DNA of 64,000 bases from Paenibacillus_E sp964253085 (GCF_964253085.1 NZ_CAXUQH020000001.1:7502001-7566000), one strand, 5' to 3'; counted from the first letter of the stretch, positions 1 to 9,579 are shown. Notes: generated by a model not told the origin, from the sequence alone. Made by a program: numbers and translations.

Positions 1-1491
1 TTCACCTGCTTTACTTTTAAGTCCATGAATATACGCATTCTCAATGAGCGGCTGCAGAAGGAAACGCGGAATTTGGATAAGCAGGGTGTCGGAAGCCGCG
101 GATACACGCAGAACAACCCGATCGCCGTGCCTCGAATTCAACAGACGAACATAGTGCTCGTTGATCCCAATCTCTTCATGGAGCGTGATGTATGCGTTAT
201 TGCGATTGATGGTCATGCGCAAGAGGGCAGACAATGAGCTGATCAATTCAGCGTTCTCCTCGTCGCCTTTCATCATAATTTTCAACCGAATGGAATTTAA
301 TACATTAAAAAGAAAATGGGGATTAATCTGTGCTTGGAGCATCGCCAACTCAGCCTTACGCTTGAGCTCTTGCTCTCGCTTATTCTCGAAGAGCGTCAGC
401 TCGATACGATCAATCATGCGGTCAAATACATAGCCCAACCGGCCGACTTCGTCCCCGCCATGTATGTTGGAACGTTCGCTCAATTGACCAGATTCGATTC
501 GGACAACGGTTTGGACAAGCTTTGCGATAGGCTTCGTTAGTGTACGCACCACATAGAGCAGCACAACCGCGAACAAGATCAGAAACACCAATTGGATACC
601 GAAATCCGTCTTTCGAAAAGACTGAATTTGCTTGGCAGCCGCCTTATAAGGCGTCATGTTCACGAGCTTCCATTCCGGCGTGACTTGAGCACTCTGCATG
701 ATATATTCTTCACCAGCTACCTTCACGAAAGTGGAACCTTCCTCAGTAGAAAGCTGGTCATAATACATAAATGGCTTGCCGATCTGACTAGAATCCTTAT
801 CCACCAAGACTCGGCCGTTTTCATCAATGATGACCATGGACTCATTATCCTGATATTGAGCAAAAAAATCTTGAAGTACATCTAACTCAAGACCCACAAT
901 GACATAGCCATATGTGGAGCCATTTAATCGAAGTGGCTTTGCTGCTGCCAATAGATAAGGTTGAATCGACTCCTGACTGTAATTCGGCTCAACGCCAATC
1001 CATTTCACATTGTAACCAGTTACCTGGTCTACACCAGGCATCCATTCTTTATCCATAAACGATTTCGGTTCAAAATTAAAAGTCGTATAGGAAGCCACAT
1101 ACTGCCCATTCGGCAATAGTATCGTGACGTACAAATTACCTAATGACCTAATCACCGTTGTAACCCGATTCGATATGGTTTTCTTATCTAACACAATATC
1201 TCCAATTGGCGTTGTTTCATTTACATGACTTAAGCTCAAAATAGGCTCCTGTAGATCCTCATCCAATTGAATAAAGTTCATGAGATAGACCATATTCTTC
1301 AATTTCTCTGAGACAATCTGATTCGCAATACGCATGGATTGCCTTGCACTGTCTGCCACTTGTGAACGAACCGCATCCCGTGTGAACAAATTCGACACAT
1401 TCATCGACACGATGGATGGTAGAACCAGACAAATCAGAATCGTTAGTACTAATTTATTACGAAGAGATAATGTGCGAAACCATTGCAGCAC
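1..1491 (-). CDS. YesM-type sensor histidine kinase (3' end outside window)
   Basis: The frame is open from a GTG at 1491 to the window edge, giving 497 codons without a stop. The GTG is preceded by an AGGTGG ribosome site. Seen in order: a hydrophobic segment near residues 12-33, a long extracytoplasmic part, a second membrane segment near 300-316, a HAMP-like stretch, and the His_kinase motif PHFLFN near residue 391. The ATPase domain is truncated. Known: YesM-type kinases pair with AraC-type YesN regulators and control neighbouring CUT1 sugar transporters. Inferred: it senses the sugar carried by the transporter encoded just upstream on the same strand. A regulator gene probably follows outside the window. 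Confidence 0.9.
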   Translation of the reverse strand, partial: MLQWFRTLSLRNKLVLTILICLVLPSIVSMNVSNLFTRDAVRSQVADSARQSMRIANQIVSEKLKNMVYLMNFIQLDEDLQEPILSLSHVNETTPIGDIVLDKKTISNRVTTVIRSLGNLYVTILLPNGQYVASYTTFNFEPKSFMDKEWMPGVDQVTGYNVKWIGVEPNYSQESIQPYLLAAAKPLRLNGSTYGYVIVGLELDVLQDFFAQYQDNESMVIIDENGRVLVDKDSSQIGKPFMYYDQLSTEEGSTFVKVAGEEYIMQSAQVTPEWKLVNMTPYKAAAKQIQSFRKTDFGIQLVFLILFAVVLLYVVRTLTKPIAKLVQTVVRIESGQLSERSNIHGGDEVGRLGYVFDRMIDRIELTLFENKREQELKRKAELAMLQAQINPHFLFNVLNSIRLKIMMKGDEENAELISSLSALLRMTINRNNAYITLHEEIGINEHYVRLLNSRHGDRVVLRVSAASDTLLIQIPRFLLQPLIENAYIHGLKSKAGE

Positions 1492-1522
1492 TAACGCTTC
1501 CCACCTTTTCCAATAAAATGGG

Positions 1523-1551
1523 AAAAAAGAGGGGCCCTGTGGCCTCCTCTT
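1523..1551 (-). terminator. Rho-independent terminator between binding protein and kinase genes
   Basis: On the minus strand, AAGAGG-A-GGCC, a four-base ACAG loop and GGCC-C-CTCTT form a stem with a small mismatch, followed by a run of Ts. It ends the transporter transcript, or attenuates read-through into the kinase gene. Confidence 0.75.
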
Positions 1552-1598
1552 GCTCCCTATACACATTATACCAGTAACGCTAGACTAATCGTTACCGA

Positions 1599-2948
1599 TT
1601 ACTTCGCATTACTTTTTCTGATGTCTTCAATTTTAGCTTTCGCCGTTGAAATTGTTTTCTCTAGATCTTGCTTGCCAGTTAAGAACAACTCAACTTGCGT
1701 TAAGTATTCTTTCTCTTGTTGCAAAGCGTACGTTGGAGGAACAACCAATTTTGTCGCTTTGTTCACTTTCAAAGTGGATAGCAAGGAAGCTTTATCAATT
1801 TTAGATACTTGATCTGGTTTTCCGCTTTTTAGAATCGCATCCACGTTTGCATTAATATCCGCTTTCTTCCAACCGGAGAAGAACAGACCTTGCGTTTGAA
1901 TGCCTTCTGTTGTGTACCATTTCACGAAGTCATAAGCGGCTTGTTTATTTTTGGAGTTTGCAGCAACACCCATGAAGTCAGCGCCAACTTCAGTTAGACC
2001 ATTTGCATCTTTCGCATCATATTTCGGATACGGAGCAAATACCGTGTTGAACTTCGCGTTTTGTGCAAGCTCACCAACCATCCAGTTACCTGTTGCTAGC
2101 ATGGCTGTTTTACCCGCGTAGAACACGTCACGGTAAGCCATCTTTTGGGAAACAACTTCGAAGTAAGGAACGGACGATTTATCTACGTTTTCCATTTGGT
2201 TACGTAGGTTCAAGGAGAAACGAACCTGCGGGTTATCAATATTCTCTGTGCCATCGGATTTCACCAGGTACGGATTGTCCATATTGTTGTTCAAACCAAG
2301 TAGCGCGTAGTCTTTCCAGTTGTGGAAGTAGGAACCGTACTGTTTCGCTGCGCCGTCACCTGAAGTCAGTTTCTTCGCGTATTCTGCGTAGTCATTCCAA
2401 GTCCATTCTGTTGGAACTGGAAGCTTAGCTGCATCTAATTTGTCTTTGTTCAAAAGAACGAACCATTCGATCATTTTACCAGGCAAAGCGTAGTATTTGC
2501 CGTTAACAACCGGATCAAGTTTGTACTCGTCTTTAACAACGATGTTATCTTTTTTCAAGTAAGCATCGAGTGGCTCAAGAATTCCCGCGCCTACACGTTG
2601 TGCAAAGTCAGATGCGCTGGAGTACATTACAACGTCCATTTGCTCGCCGGAAGCAGCTAGTAGATCAAGCTTTTTCATACCTTCTTGGGAATCGCCCTTT
2701 TCGGACATGCTCTCGTAAACGACTTTAACGTTCGGGTGAGTTTTGTTATACGCATCAACAGTTGCATTCCAGTTGCCTTGTGCTTCTGTGTACCATGCTT
2801 GTACTTTAATCGTAACAGGTGCATTCGTTGATGAAGTTGCTGCACCGCCAGCCGTTTCTGCTGGTTTATCTTCACTTTTGCTTCCACAGCCTGCAAGCGC
2901 AGTACTGATTGCTAGAACACCGCTTAATACGAGTAAACTCTTTTTCAT
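1599..2948 (-). CDS. Carbohydrate ABC transporter substrate-binding lipoprotein
   Basis: 449 residues. A lysine-rich start and hydrophobic stretch end in the lipobox LAGC with the lipidated Cys at residue 21, so the mature protein is anchored outside the membrane. The body resembles extracellular solute-binding protein family 1 (MalE/MsmE type), with the family's usual length. A strong GGAGGGG site precedes the ATG. It lies downstream of two MalF/MalG-type permease genes, so the three form one CUT1 importer; the ATPase is not here and is probably a shared MsmX-type protein encoded elsewhere (inference). The 148-bp gap before this gene holds a 13-bp motif also found before the first permease gene. 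The sugar cannot be told. Confidence 0.92.
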   Translation of the reverse strand: MKKSLLVLSGVLAISTALAGCGSKSEDKPAETAGGAATSSTNAPVTIKVQAWYTEAQGNWNATVDAYNKTHPNVKVVYESMSEKGDSQEGMKKLDLLAASGEQMDVVMYSSASDFAQRVGAGILEPLDAYLKKDNIVVKDEYKLDPVVNGKYYALPGKMIEWFVLLNKDKLDAAKLPVPTEWTWNDYAEYAKKLTSGDGAAKQYGSYFHNWKDYALLGLNNNMDNPYLVKSDGTENIDNPQVRFSLNLRNQMENVDKSSVPYFEVVSQKMAYRDVFYAGKTAMLATGNWMVGELAQNAKFNTVFAPYPKYDAKDANGLTEVGADFMGVAANSKNKQAAYDFVKWYTTEGIQTQGLFFSGWKKADINANVDAILKSGKPDQVSKIDKASLLSTLKVNKATKLVVPPTYALQQEKEYLTQVELFLTGKQDLEKTISTAKAKIEDIRKSNAK

Positions 2949-3042
2949 ATGAACCCCTCCAAGAAGATATTTGTATAATGCTGCGATAACTGAAAACCTT
3001 TACATGACGAATCGTAACAAACTTAGTTTGAGCACACGAGGC

Positions 3043-3055
3043 AATATTTTAACCT
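3043..3055 (-). promoter_or_regulatory. 13-bp motif upstream of the binding-protein gene (copy 1)
   Basis: AGGTTAAAATATT on the minus strand lies about 95-107 bases before the binding-protein start. The identical 13-mer occurs at 4970-4982 before the first permease gene. A -10-like TATACA at 2972-2977 follows. It is a candidate activator site, for example for a YesN-type regulator. Confidence 0.4.
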
Positions 3056-3095
3056 CATGTACTCTTATTTTGACATCTTGCTTGTAAACAGGAGT

Positions 3096-3923
3096 TTAGC
3101 CTTTAACGCCACCCATGGAAATCCCTTCGATAACTTGCTTCTGTCCAATGATGAAAATGATCAACAAAGGTAAGATCGCAGAAACGGAAGCGGCCATGAT
3201 TAGGGAGTAGAATTCGCCATTTAAATCGGCGAAGGAATGAATCCCTAGTGGAAGTGTGAATAACGACTTGTCTCTTAGGAAAATCAATGGATTTTGGTAA
3301 TCATTCCATGTCCAGATAAAGCGCAAGATCGCATAAGTCGCAATCGCAGGACGTACAAGCGGTGTACAGATGGTCCAGAAAATGCGGGCATGACCAGCGC
3401 CATCAATCCTTGCGGATTCCATATACTCATCATGGATACCTAGATAGAACTGACGCAGCATGAACGTACCCAGTACGCTGAAAGATCCTAGAAGAATAAG
3501 TCCTAGATGCGTATCATACAGGTGCATGGAACGAAGCAAAAGGAATTGCGGCACGAGAATCGCCTGACTTGGAACCATATAAATAATAAGAACGAGAACA
3601 AAGAGAATATTCGAGCCGCGGAACTTAATTTTAGAAAAGGCATAAGCCGCCATCGATGAAAATAGTACGGATAAAGCAGTCGTGATGACAGCTACCTTAA
3701 TGGAGTTCCAATAATACAAGGGGAATTTGGTCGTCCATACCGTTTTATAATTTTCAATTAGGCTAAAATGTTTAGGAATCCACTGTATCGGAAAAATGAA
3801 TACGTCGGCTTCTGGCTTCATGGAAGCTGAGATCATCCATAGGAATGGCGTCATAAACAGGATGCCGAAGATGGCCATCACGATCGTTATAATAATCTTT
3901 TTGAGACTTTTCTTATTATCCAT
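3096..3923 (-). CDS. Carbohydrate ABC transporter permease, MalG type
   Basis: 275 residues, with six hydrophobic segments expected for the MalG class. The EAA-loop signature is visible as ESARIDGAGHARIFWTICTP near residues 165-185. The C-terminus GISMGGVKG is typical of the class. It is the inner-membrane half that pairs with the MalF-type permease 20 bp upstream. Together with the lipoprotein they form a CUT1 importer. Nothing looks damaged. Confidence 0.93.
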   Translation of the reverse strand: MDNKKSLKKIIITIVMAIFGILFMTPFLWMISASMKPEADVFIFPIQWIPKHFSLIENYKTVWTTKFPLYYWNSIKVAVITTALSVLFSSMAAYAFSKIKFRGSNILFVLVLIIYMVPSQAILVPQFLLLRSMHLYDTHLGLILLGSFSVLGTFMLRQFYLGIHDEYMESARIDGAGHARIFWTICTPLVRPAIATYAILRFIWTWNDYQNPLIFLRDKSLFTLPLGIHSFADLNGEFYSLIMAASVSAILPLLIIFIIGQKQVIEGISMGGVKG

Positions 3924-3943
3924 GTGTTAACCTCCATTCTAGT

Positions 3944-4888
3944 TTAATAGTTGACCCATTTACGTTGGCCGAACCATTGAATTAACGTAATTAAGAGTAC
4001 GAGAATTAGAAGCACAATCGCCATCGCAGAAGCATAGCCAGATTGCAGGTTAATGAAGGCTGTTTCGTATAAGCGGTACACGACCACACTCGTTGAGTTA
4101 GCCGGTCCACCATTGGTCAATACGGAAATGACATCGAATACTTTGAATGTTCCAATAATGCCCGATACGAGCAAGAAGAATGTTGTTGGTGACAGTAATG
4201 GTATGGTAATGCTGTAAAATTGCTTCCATTTCGATGCACCATCAATATCTGCTGCTTCATAAAGATCTTTCGGGATGGATTGAAGTCCTGCCATGAAAAT
4301 AATCATGTTGTACCCAATGTTGATCCATACCATTAGACCCATCACACAGTACAAAGCGTAATCAGGGTCGGCAAGCCATTTCGGTGGATTGGCAATTCCC
4401 CAGTCGATTAAGGTTTGGTTAATCGGCCCGTACGTTGGGTGGAAGAGAACTTGGAACACGATCGCTACCGCAACCACACTTGAGATATACGGAATGAAGT
4501 AAATAACTTTGAAAACACCTTTGAAATACACTTGTTTATCAATCAGTACCGCTAAAACCAGTGAAACAATGAGTGTTAACGGAACAACGACCATCAGAAT
4601 CATATTGTTCTTCAATGAAAGTAGAAATACACTGTCATGAATCAGCTTTATAAAGTTGTCCAACCCGAGGAATTTCACCTTCGAAAACCCGGCAACAAAG
4701 TTCCAATCGGTAAAGCTCAAAAAGAAGGAAGCAATGATTGGAAATAACGTGAAAACGAATAGGCCGATGACCATGGGACTAACAAAAAGATATCCGGCTA
4801 AATTCTCTCGAATTTGCTGTTTGGACTGTTTCGGCTTCACTTGGGTTTTTGGGATACTACCTGCTTGCGATTGTATATGGTTAGCCAT
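3944..4888 (-). CDS. Carbohydrate ABC transporter permease, MalF type
   Basis: 314 residues from the ATG at 4888, chosen because GGGGTGA sits six bases before it; an in-frame GTG at 4897 is inside that ribosome site. A short cytoplasmic N-terminus precedes several membrane segments. The EAA-loop motif EAADIDGASKWKQFYSITIP is near residue 215-235. It is the first gene of the transporter set (permease, permease, binding protein). Upstream lie a weak -10 (TATAGA, 4912-4917) and the 13-bp motif at 4970-4982. Confidence 0.92.
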   Translation of the reverse strand: MANHIQSQAGSIPKTQVKPKQSKQQIRENLAGYLFVSPMVIGLFVFTLFPIIASFFLSFTDWNFVAGFSKVKFLGLDNFIKLIHDSVFLLSLKNNMILMVVVPLTLIVSLVLAVLIDKQVYFKGVFKVIYFIPYISSVVAVAIVFQVLFHPTYGPINQTLIDWGIANPPKWLADPDYALYCVMGLMVWINIGYNMIIFMAGLQSIPKDLYEAADIDGASKWKQFYSITIPLLSPTTFFLLVSGIIGTFKVFDVISVLTNGGPANSTSVVVYRLYETAFINLQSGYASAMAIVLLILVLLITLIQWFGQRKWVNY

Positions 4889-4969
4889 GAAATTCACCCC
4901 ATGTCGTATTTTCTATAGTCTACCTTGTGAGCGATTCACGGATAAGTCACAGAATTGACCCTTTCGAGT

Positions 4970-4982
4970 AATATTTTAACCT
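4970..4982 (-). promoter_or_regulatory. 13-bp motif upstream of the first permease gene (copy 2)
   Basis: Identical to 3043-3055 (AGGTTAAAATATT on the minus strand), about 82-94 bases before the permease start. On the plus strand both copies also have a GAG one or two bases before the motif. Confidence 0.4.
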
Positions 4983-5028
4983 GCAGCGTAGATTTCTATT
5001 TTGTAACAGGGAAAAATCGCGCACAGCA

Positions 5029-5060
5029 AAGAACCAGAGAGCCTCCATTGGCCCTCTGGT
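5029..5060 (-). terminator. Terminator after dbpA
   Basis: On the minus strand ACCAGAGGGCC and GGCTCTCTGGT form an 11-bp stem with one G-T pair around a six-base loop, just after the dbpA stop codon. The following T-run is short. Confidence 0.6.
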
Positions 5061-5073
5061 CCCCATCACATCT

Positions 5074-6519
5074 TTACTTGTTCGCTTCATGCACCTTCAA
5101 CAATTTCCCCTTGATGGTCGTGTTCTTCATAATTTTGAGCACCATCGGCCCTTTGCCGTTCAAAATGTCGACATACGACACATTATCCTGAATCGTGATG
5201 ATGCCGATATCCTCAGCGGTAACACCTTCAATTTTGGCGAGGGTGCCGACAAAGTCAACAGCGCGAATCTTTTTCTTTTTGCCCCCGTTAAAATAGAGCT
5301 TCATGATGCCCTTGTTTAACTGGTCACTGCGATCCCGCTTGATGACAGGCGTTGCCTGCATCTTCTGATCGAAGGCAGCTCGCTTCGCGGCAACCTCCTC
5401 GGAATCGGGCGCATCCTTCCTTGGGATATCGAAGCCTAGATAGCCCTCGATATCCGCCAAGAACTTGTCCTCATGCGGCGTTACGAACGAAATCGCCTTG
5501 CCTGTCTTGCCCGCCCTGCCTGTCCGACCAATGCGGTGCACATAGCTTTCTTTTTCCATCGGAAGATCATAGTTGATGACATGTGTGATGTCCTCCACAT
5601 CGATCCCTCTTGCCGCGACATCCGTGGCTACCAGGAATCGGAACTCTCCGCGCTTGAATGCATTCATGACCAGGAAACGATCATCCTGCACCATACCACC
5701 GTGGATTTTATCACACGGGAAATCCAACTGATCGAGCTGTGTGTAGAGTTTATCGACATGCTCTTGTGTCCGGCAGAAAATAATGCAGTTCTCTGGATTC
5801 TCCATCACGAGGACATTCTGAAGCAATGGCCACTTCTCGTTCTCCCGCACCGTGATAAGAGAATGCTCAATTTGTACTTTCGCAGCTTCAGGCGTTTCGA
5901 TCTCGATATCGATGGGCTTGCGCAAATATTGATGACACAGCTGCTCTACATCTTTTGGAAGGGTAGCCGAGAACAACATCGTCATCCGATCCGTTGGCAG
6001 CTCATCAATGATAGCTCCCACCTGCTCGATGAAGCCCATACGCAGCATTTCGTCCGCCTCATCAATGACCAGATACTTCAGGCGCTCTACGTCCAGCGTC
6101 CCTTTCTGAATGTGATCCAACACACGCCCCGGTGTGCCTACGACCACATGGCATTTCTGGTGCAGCTCCAGCTTCTGCTTGGCAAAAGGCTGTTTGCCGT
6201 ACAAAGCAACTGCCTTAATCCGCTTAAAGCGTCCGATGTTCGTCATATCCTGCTTCACTTGATCGGCGAGCTCCCGTGTTGGTGTCAGGATGAGTGCCTG
6301 CGGCCTGTTCTCTTCCCACTCCACAAGCTCGCAGATCGGGATGCCGAATGCCGCCGTTTTTCCGCTCCCCGTGCGGGATTTCACGGTCAAGTCCCGCTCC
6401 TGCAACGCAATCGGGATCACCTTGTGCTGTACATCCGTCGGCTGCGTATAACCCAGTGTAGTTAGCGCACGCGTAATATCCTCACTTAATTGATAATCAT
6501 TAAAGCTTCTTGTCGTCAC
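5074..6519 (-). CDS. dbpA: ATP-dependent RNA helicase DbpA (YxiN type)
   Basis: 481 residues, close to the usual length of B. subtilis YxiN. DEAD-box motifs are all visible: Walker A SRTGSGKT at residues 48-55, PTREL, the DEAD box, SAT, ARGIDVED and HRIGRTGRAG. The last 75 residues look like the DbpA RNA-binding domain (starting near LYFNGGKKKKIR). Known: this domain binds hairpin 92 of 23S rRNA and directs the helicase to large-subunit assembly. It stands alone with its own terminator. The antisense 330-codon frame inside it is a shadow. Confidence 0.93.
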   Translation of the reverse strand: MTTRSFNDYQLSEDITRALTTLGYTQPTDVQHKVIPIALQERDLTVKSRTGSGKTAAFGIPICELVEWEENRPQALILTPTRELADQVKQDMTNIGRFKRIKAVALYGKQPFAKQKLELHQKCHVVVGTPGRVLDHIQKGTLDVERLKYLVIDEADEMLRMGFIEQVGAIIDELPTDRMTMLFSATLPKDVEQLCHQYLRKPIDIEIETPEAAKVQIEHSLITVRENEKWPLLQNVLVMENPENCIIFCRTQEHVDKLYTQLDQLDFPCDKIHGGMVQDDRFLVMNAFKRGEFRFLVATDVAARGIDVEDITHVINYDLPMEKESYVHRIGRTGRAGKTGKAISFVTPHEDKFLADIEGYLGFDIPRKDAPDSEEVAAKRAAFDQKMQATPVIKRDRSDQLNKGIMKLYFNGGKKKKIRAVDFVGTLAKIEGVTAEDIGIITIQDNVSYVDILNGKGPMVLKIMKNTTIKGKLLKVHEANK

Positions 6520-6847
6520 GATTTGACTCCCCTTCTTGTTGCTGTGGCTCTATTCTACTACATCTGGAAGCGGAAAAGAAAAAAACGGCTAGCTGATTTC
6601 ATCTTCGACACACGATTCACCGCAAAATCACGAGTGAAATGCCCAACATTAGCAAATAGTAACAAAAACAAGTCAGGGTGATACGCTCCGTGAAGAACTC
6701 CATCTTTACCTTCATGCAAAAATGAATGGAGAGGTTCGTTGCCGCTTCTTCATGCAACATGACAAAATCGTCACTTTAAATAATGGTATATCGATGGTTG
6801 AAACGTCAATTCGTCGGTATAGTAAGGTGGTGAAGGAGGACGAAACC
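6520..6847. other. Divergent intergenic region dbpA / Bce module 1
   Basis: 328 bases without a gene. It must hold the dbpA promoter leftwards and the control region of the Bce-type ATPase gene rightwards. The only site I can support is the inverted repeat at 6760-6773. The frame that extends the ATPase upstream to 6722 lacks a ribosome site and is not used. Confidence 0.5.
6760..6773. promoter_or_regulatory. Candidate BceR-type operator, module 1
   Basis: TGAC-N6-GTCA inverted repeat 75 bases before the ATPase start. The same half-sites with the same spacing lie before the ATPase gene of the second module (33736-33759). Known: Bce-type regulators bind inverted repeats upstream of the transporter genes. 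The match outside the half-sites is weak. Confidence 0.4.
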
Positions 6848-7594
6848 ATGGCTGCAATTATTCAAACAAAAAATTTATCCAAATCATATGGAAAAACACA
6901 AGTCTTAATAAATATTGATTTAACGATTGAACAAGGGGAATTCACCGCGATTATGGGGCCATCTGGCTCAGGCAAAACGACCTTAATGAATGCTCTTTCC
7001 ACGATTGACAGTTTTAACGGCGGGGAGGTTTGGGTCGAAGGGAAATCGCTGTTAGATTTGAAAAAGAAGGCCTTACGAGAATTTCGCCAGAAACGCATGG
7101 GATTCATCTTTCAAGATTACAACTTACTTGATACCTTAACGGTGAAAGAAAATATTCTGCTCCCGCTCTCGTTACAGAAAACACCTGTCGCGGATATGGA
7201 ACAGCGATTAGCCAACTTAATAGAAGCGTTAAACATAGAATCGATCCTATCCCAGTATCCGTCTGAAATTTCCGGTGGTCAGAAGCAGCGTACGGCTGCG
7301 GCACGAGCGATCATCACCAATCCAGCAATCGTGTTTGCCGATGAGCCAACGGGTTCACTGGATTCCCGATCTGCTACCCAACTGCTTGAACAAATTCAAT
7401 TGCTCAATCACACTTTGAAGACAACGGTTCTGATGATTACCCACGATTCGTATGCAGCGAGCTACTGCCAGCGCGTGATATTTCTTCGTGACGGCAAAAT
7501 CGTCAATGAGATGGTAAAAGGCGAACAGTCCGAGAAGGAATTCTTCGAGCGAATCCTAACGATTCAAAGTGCCATAGGGGGCGACCGCCGATGA
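6848..7594 (+). CDS. Bce-type antimicrobial-peptide ABC transporter, ATP-binding protein
   Basis: 248 residues from the ATG at 6848, which has an AAGGAGGA ribosome site. Walker A GPSGSGKT, the Q-loop region FIFQDYNLLDTLTVKENILLPL (two parts, typical of BceA), signature SGGQKQR, Walker B VFADEPTG and the H-loop THD are intact. It overlaps the permease gene by four bases. Known: BceAB-type complexes free lipid II-cycle intermediates from peptide antibiotics such as bacitracin and also signal to their own kinase. Substrate unknown here. Confidence 0.93.
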   Translation: MAAIIQTKNLSKSYGKTQVLINIDLTIEQGEFTAIMGPSGSGKTTLMNALSTIDSFNGGEVWVEGKSLLDLKKKALREFRQKRMGFIFQDYNLLDTLTVKENILLPLSLQKTPVADMEQRLANLIEALNIESILSQYPSEISGGQKQRTAAARAIITNPAIVFADEPTGSLDSRSATQLLEQIQLLNHTLKTTVLMITHDSYAASYCQRVIFLRDGKIVNEMVKGEQSEKEFFERILTIQSAIGGDRR

Positions 7595-9564
7595 GCTTGC
7601 TCGATTTATCCTGGCGTAACTTGAAACGAAGCTTCAGGCTGTATGCGATCTATTTTATTTCCATGCTCATCGGAGTCATTATTCACTTTACGTTCACCGC
7701 TTTAATGTTCAATAGCGATATATTAGCAGCCATCGAACAAAAGCGGAATTTCCAACTTGGCTTGTCTATTGCCTCTGTTGTCATTTTCTTGTTCATTATT
7801 TTCTTCATTCTGTATGCGAATTCGTTTTTTATGAAACAGCGTAAAAAGGAATTTGGCATGTATCTGCTGTACGGTATGAGCGAACGACAAATTACCTTCA
7901 TGGTCTTTCTCGAAACCTGTTTTCTGAGTAGCATTTCTGTCGTAAGCGGGATTCTAATCGGTGGGCTGCTATCCAAATTTTTCGGCATGCTGCTCATGAA
8001 TCTGATGCAATACGATGATGTGATCTCCTTTGCATTCCCCATCCAAGCAGTAGGATCAACCATTCTTCTGTTCGTCTTACTCATTGGCATTATTAGTGTG
8101 CAGTGCTATCTAAGTGTACGCCGAGTACAATTAGTGGAATTATTTCATGCAGTGGCAAAAAGGGACAAGCCACTTACGTTTTCCACATGGCTTGCGTTAC
8201 TATCCATCTTGCTGTTAGGCGCAGCTTATTTTCTCATTAGTCAGGAGGGAGATTCGGTTTTCTGGAAAGATTACCTTATGGCCAGCATGATTACCGTGAC
8301 TGTTGGAATCATCGGTGGGACGTACTTATTTTTCCGTCAATTTCTCGGCTGGGTGCTGGAGAAGATTAGCCGCAGGAAAACGTATTTGGAGGGCAACAAG
8401 ATTCTGTGGATTTCCTCGCTGCGTTTCTCAATTCGTGGAAACACGTTGAATCTTACCTTCATTTCATTATTCAGTACGGTCGTCATTTTCTTGGTTGGGT
8501 TCGTTGCGATTAACTATACCGTTCAAATTTACTCGGCTGGCAAAGAATTTCCGAACCACATTGCCTTTACCTCGCAGGATGCAAACACGCAAAGGCAAAT
8601 TGAACAATGGATAGAGGAAGGTCATCCGATTACTGGGCATGAAAGGATCGAGGGACTATCTGCCAAACCAGTTACAGACAGGGGAAACCCCAATGGAAGT
8701 GCAGGTGATGATAATTTCCAAGATAAATACCTTCTGTTCTCAGCATCACAATATAATAACGTCGTTCGTATGCGCGGCGATAAAGAACAAGTGAATTTAC
8801 AAAATCAAGAAGCGGTAGCTCTTTCACAAGGAGCTAAACCCATACTGTTTACAACAAATAACCAGCCGAAATTCACAGTGCTCCTTAAGGAAGAAACAAC
8901 ATTCAATCTTGTTGAAAAAAAAGACTATGCCTTGCTTAGTAAGGCTACTAATGCAAGTGGCGACGTAGGTTTGAAACCTTCCGTACTGATCATTTCGGAT
9001 GAAGCTTTCGAAAGACTAAAGCAAGGGGAAGCCCTTGCCTCGTTCGACATCTATCAAATCGAAGATGCCAAACATTCGAATGCTTTATCACATAAGGTTC
9101 ATGCCCTAGTTTCAAAAACACCAGGAACTTACTATGCTGCATTCATCGATCTCTATTCAATAGATGTTGAAACTTCATCCTTGCTGCTATTTTCAGCTGC
9201 TTTTCTCGCCACCATCGCCGTATTCGCTATGGGAAGCATCATCTATTTCAAACAGTTGCGAGAAGCGACGGAAGAACAACGACACTATGCGATTTTACGA
9301 AAACTCGGCGTCGATGACAATGAACTGAAATGGGTCATTCGCAAACAATTGCTGTTTGTGTTCTTGCCTCCTCTCCTCCTGGGCATGCTGCACAGCTGGT
9401 TTATTACGTATTATCCAACCTTGCATGAGGTAAGAAACTTCCCGCAGCTCACATCCATTATTTCTACGATCTTGATCCTGTATGTTGTCATCTACTTCCT
9501 ATTCTATGTATCCTCCACGAGTGTGTACTATAAAATAGTGAACCAAAAGAACGCAATGAGCTAA
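7591..9564 (+). CDS. Bce-type ABC transporter permease
   Basis: 657 residues, the usual BceB size. Ten membrane segments are expected; the large extracytoplasmic domain lies between about residues 310 and 530, the part that contacts the peptide and kinase in known systems. Its start overlaps the ATPase stop by four bases. Its last codons form one arm of a hairpin shared with the convergent kinase gene, with no base between the two stop codons. Functional partner of the upstream ATPase. Confidence 0.92.
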   Translation: MSLLDLSWRNLKRSFRLYAIYFISMLIGVIIHFTFTALMFNSDILAAIEQKRNFQLGLSIASVVIFLFIIFFILYANSFFMKQRKKEFGMYLLYGMSERQITFMVFLETCFLSSISVVSGILIGGLLSKFFGMLLMNLMQYDDVISFAFPIQAVGSTILLFVLLIGIISVQCYLSVRRVQLVELFHAVAKRDKPLTFSTWLALLSILLLGAAYFLISQEGDSVFWKDYLMASMITVTVGIIGGTYLFFRQFLGWVLEKISRRKTYLEGNKILWISSLRFSIRGNTLNLTFISLFSTVVIFLVGFVAINYTVQIYSAGKEFPNHIAFTSQDANTQRQIEQWIEEGHPITGHERIEGLSAKPVTDRGNPNGSAGDDNFQDKYLLFSASQYNNVVRMRGDKEQVNLQNQEAVALSQGAKPILFTTNNQPKFTVLLKEETTFNLVEKKDYALLSKATNASGDVGLKPSVLIISDEAFERLKQGEALASFDIYQIEDAKHSNALSHKVHALVSKTPGTYYAAFIDLYSIDVETSSLLLFSAAFLATIAVFAMGSIIYFKQLREATEEQRHYAILRKLGVDDNELKWVIRKQLLFVFLPPLLLGMLHSWFITYYPTLHEVRNFPQLTSIISTILILYVVIYFLFYVSSTSVYYKIVNQKNAMS

Positions 9565-9579
9565 TCATTGCGTTCTTTG
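9545..9579. terminator. Two-way terminator inside the ends of both convergent genes
   Basis: A perfect 14-bp inverted repeat (9546-9559 and 9565-9578) with loop GCTAA. As lie before the left arm and Ts end the right arm, so it can stop transcripts from both sides. Read rightwards it encodes the permease end (KNAMS, stop); read leftwards it encodes the kinase end (QRTQ, stop). Confidence 0.8.

Noticed and set aside
5473..6465. 330-codon open frame on the plus strand opposite dbpA
   Set aside because: It is antisense to a complete DEAD-box helicase gene, lacks domains and a ribosome site, and has unnatural composition.
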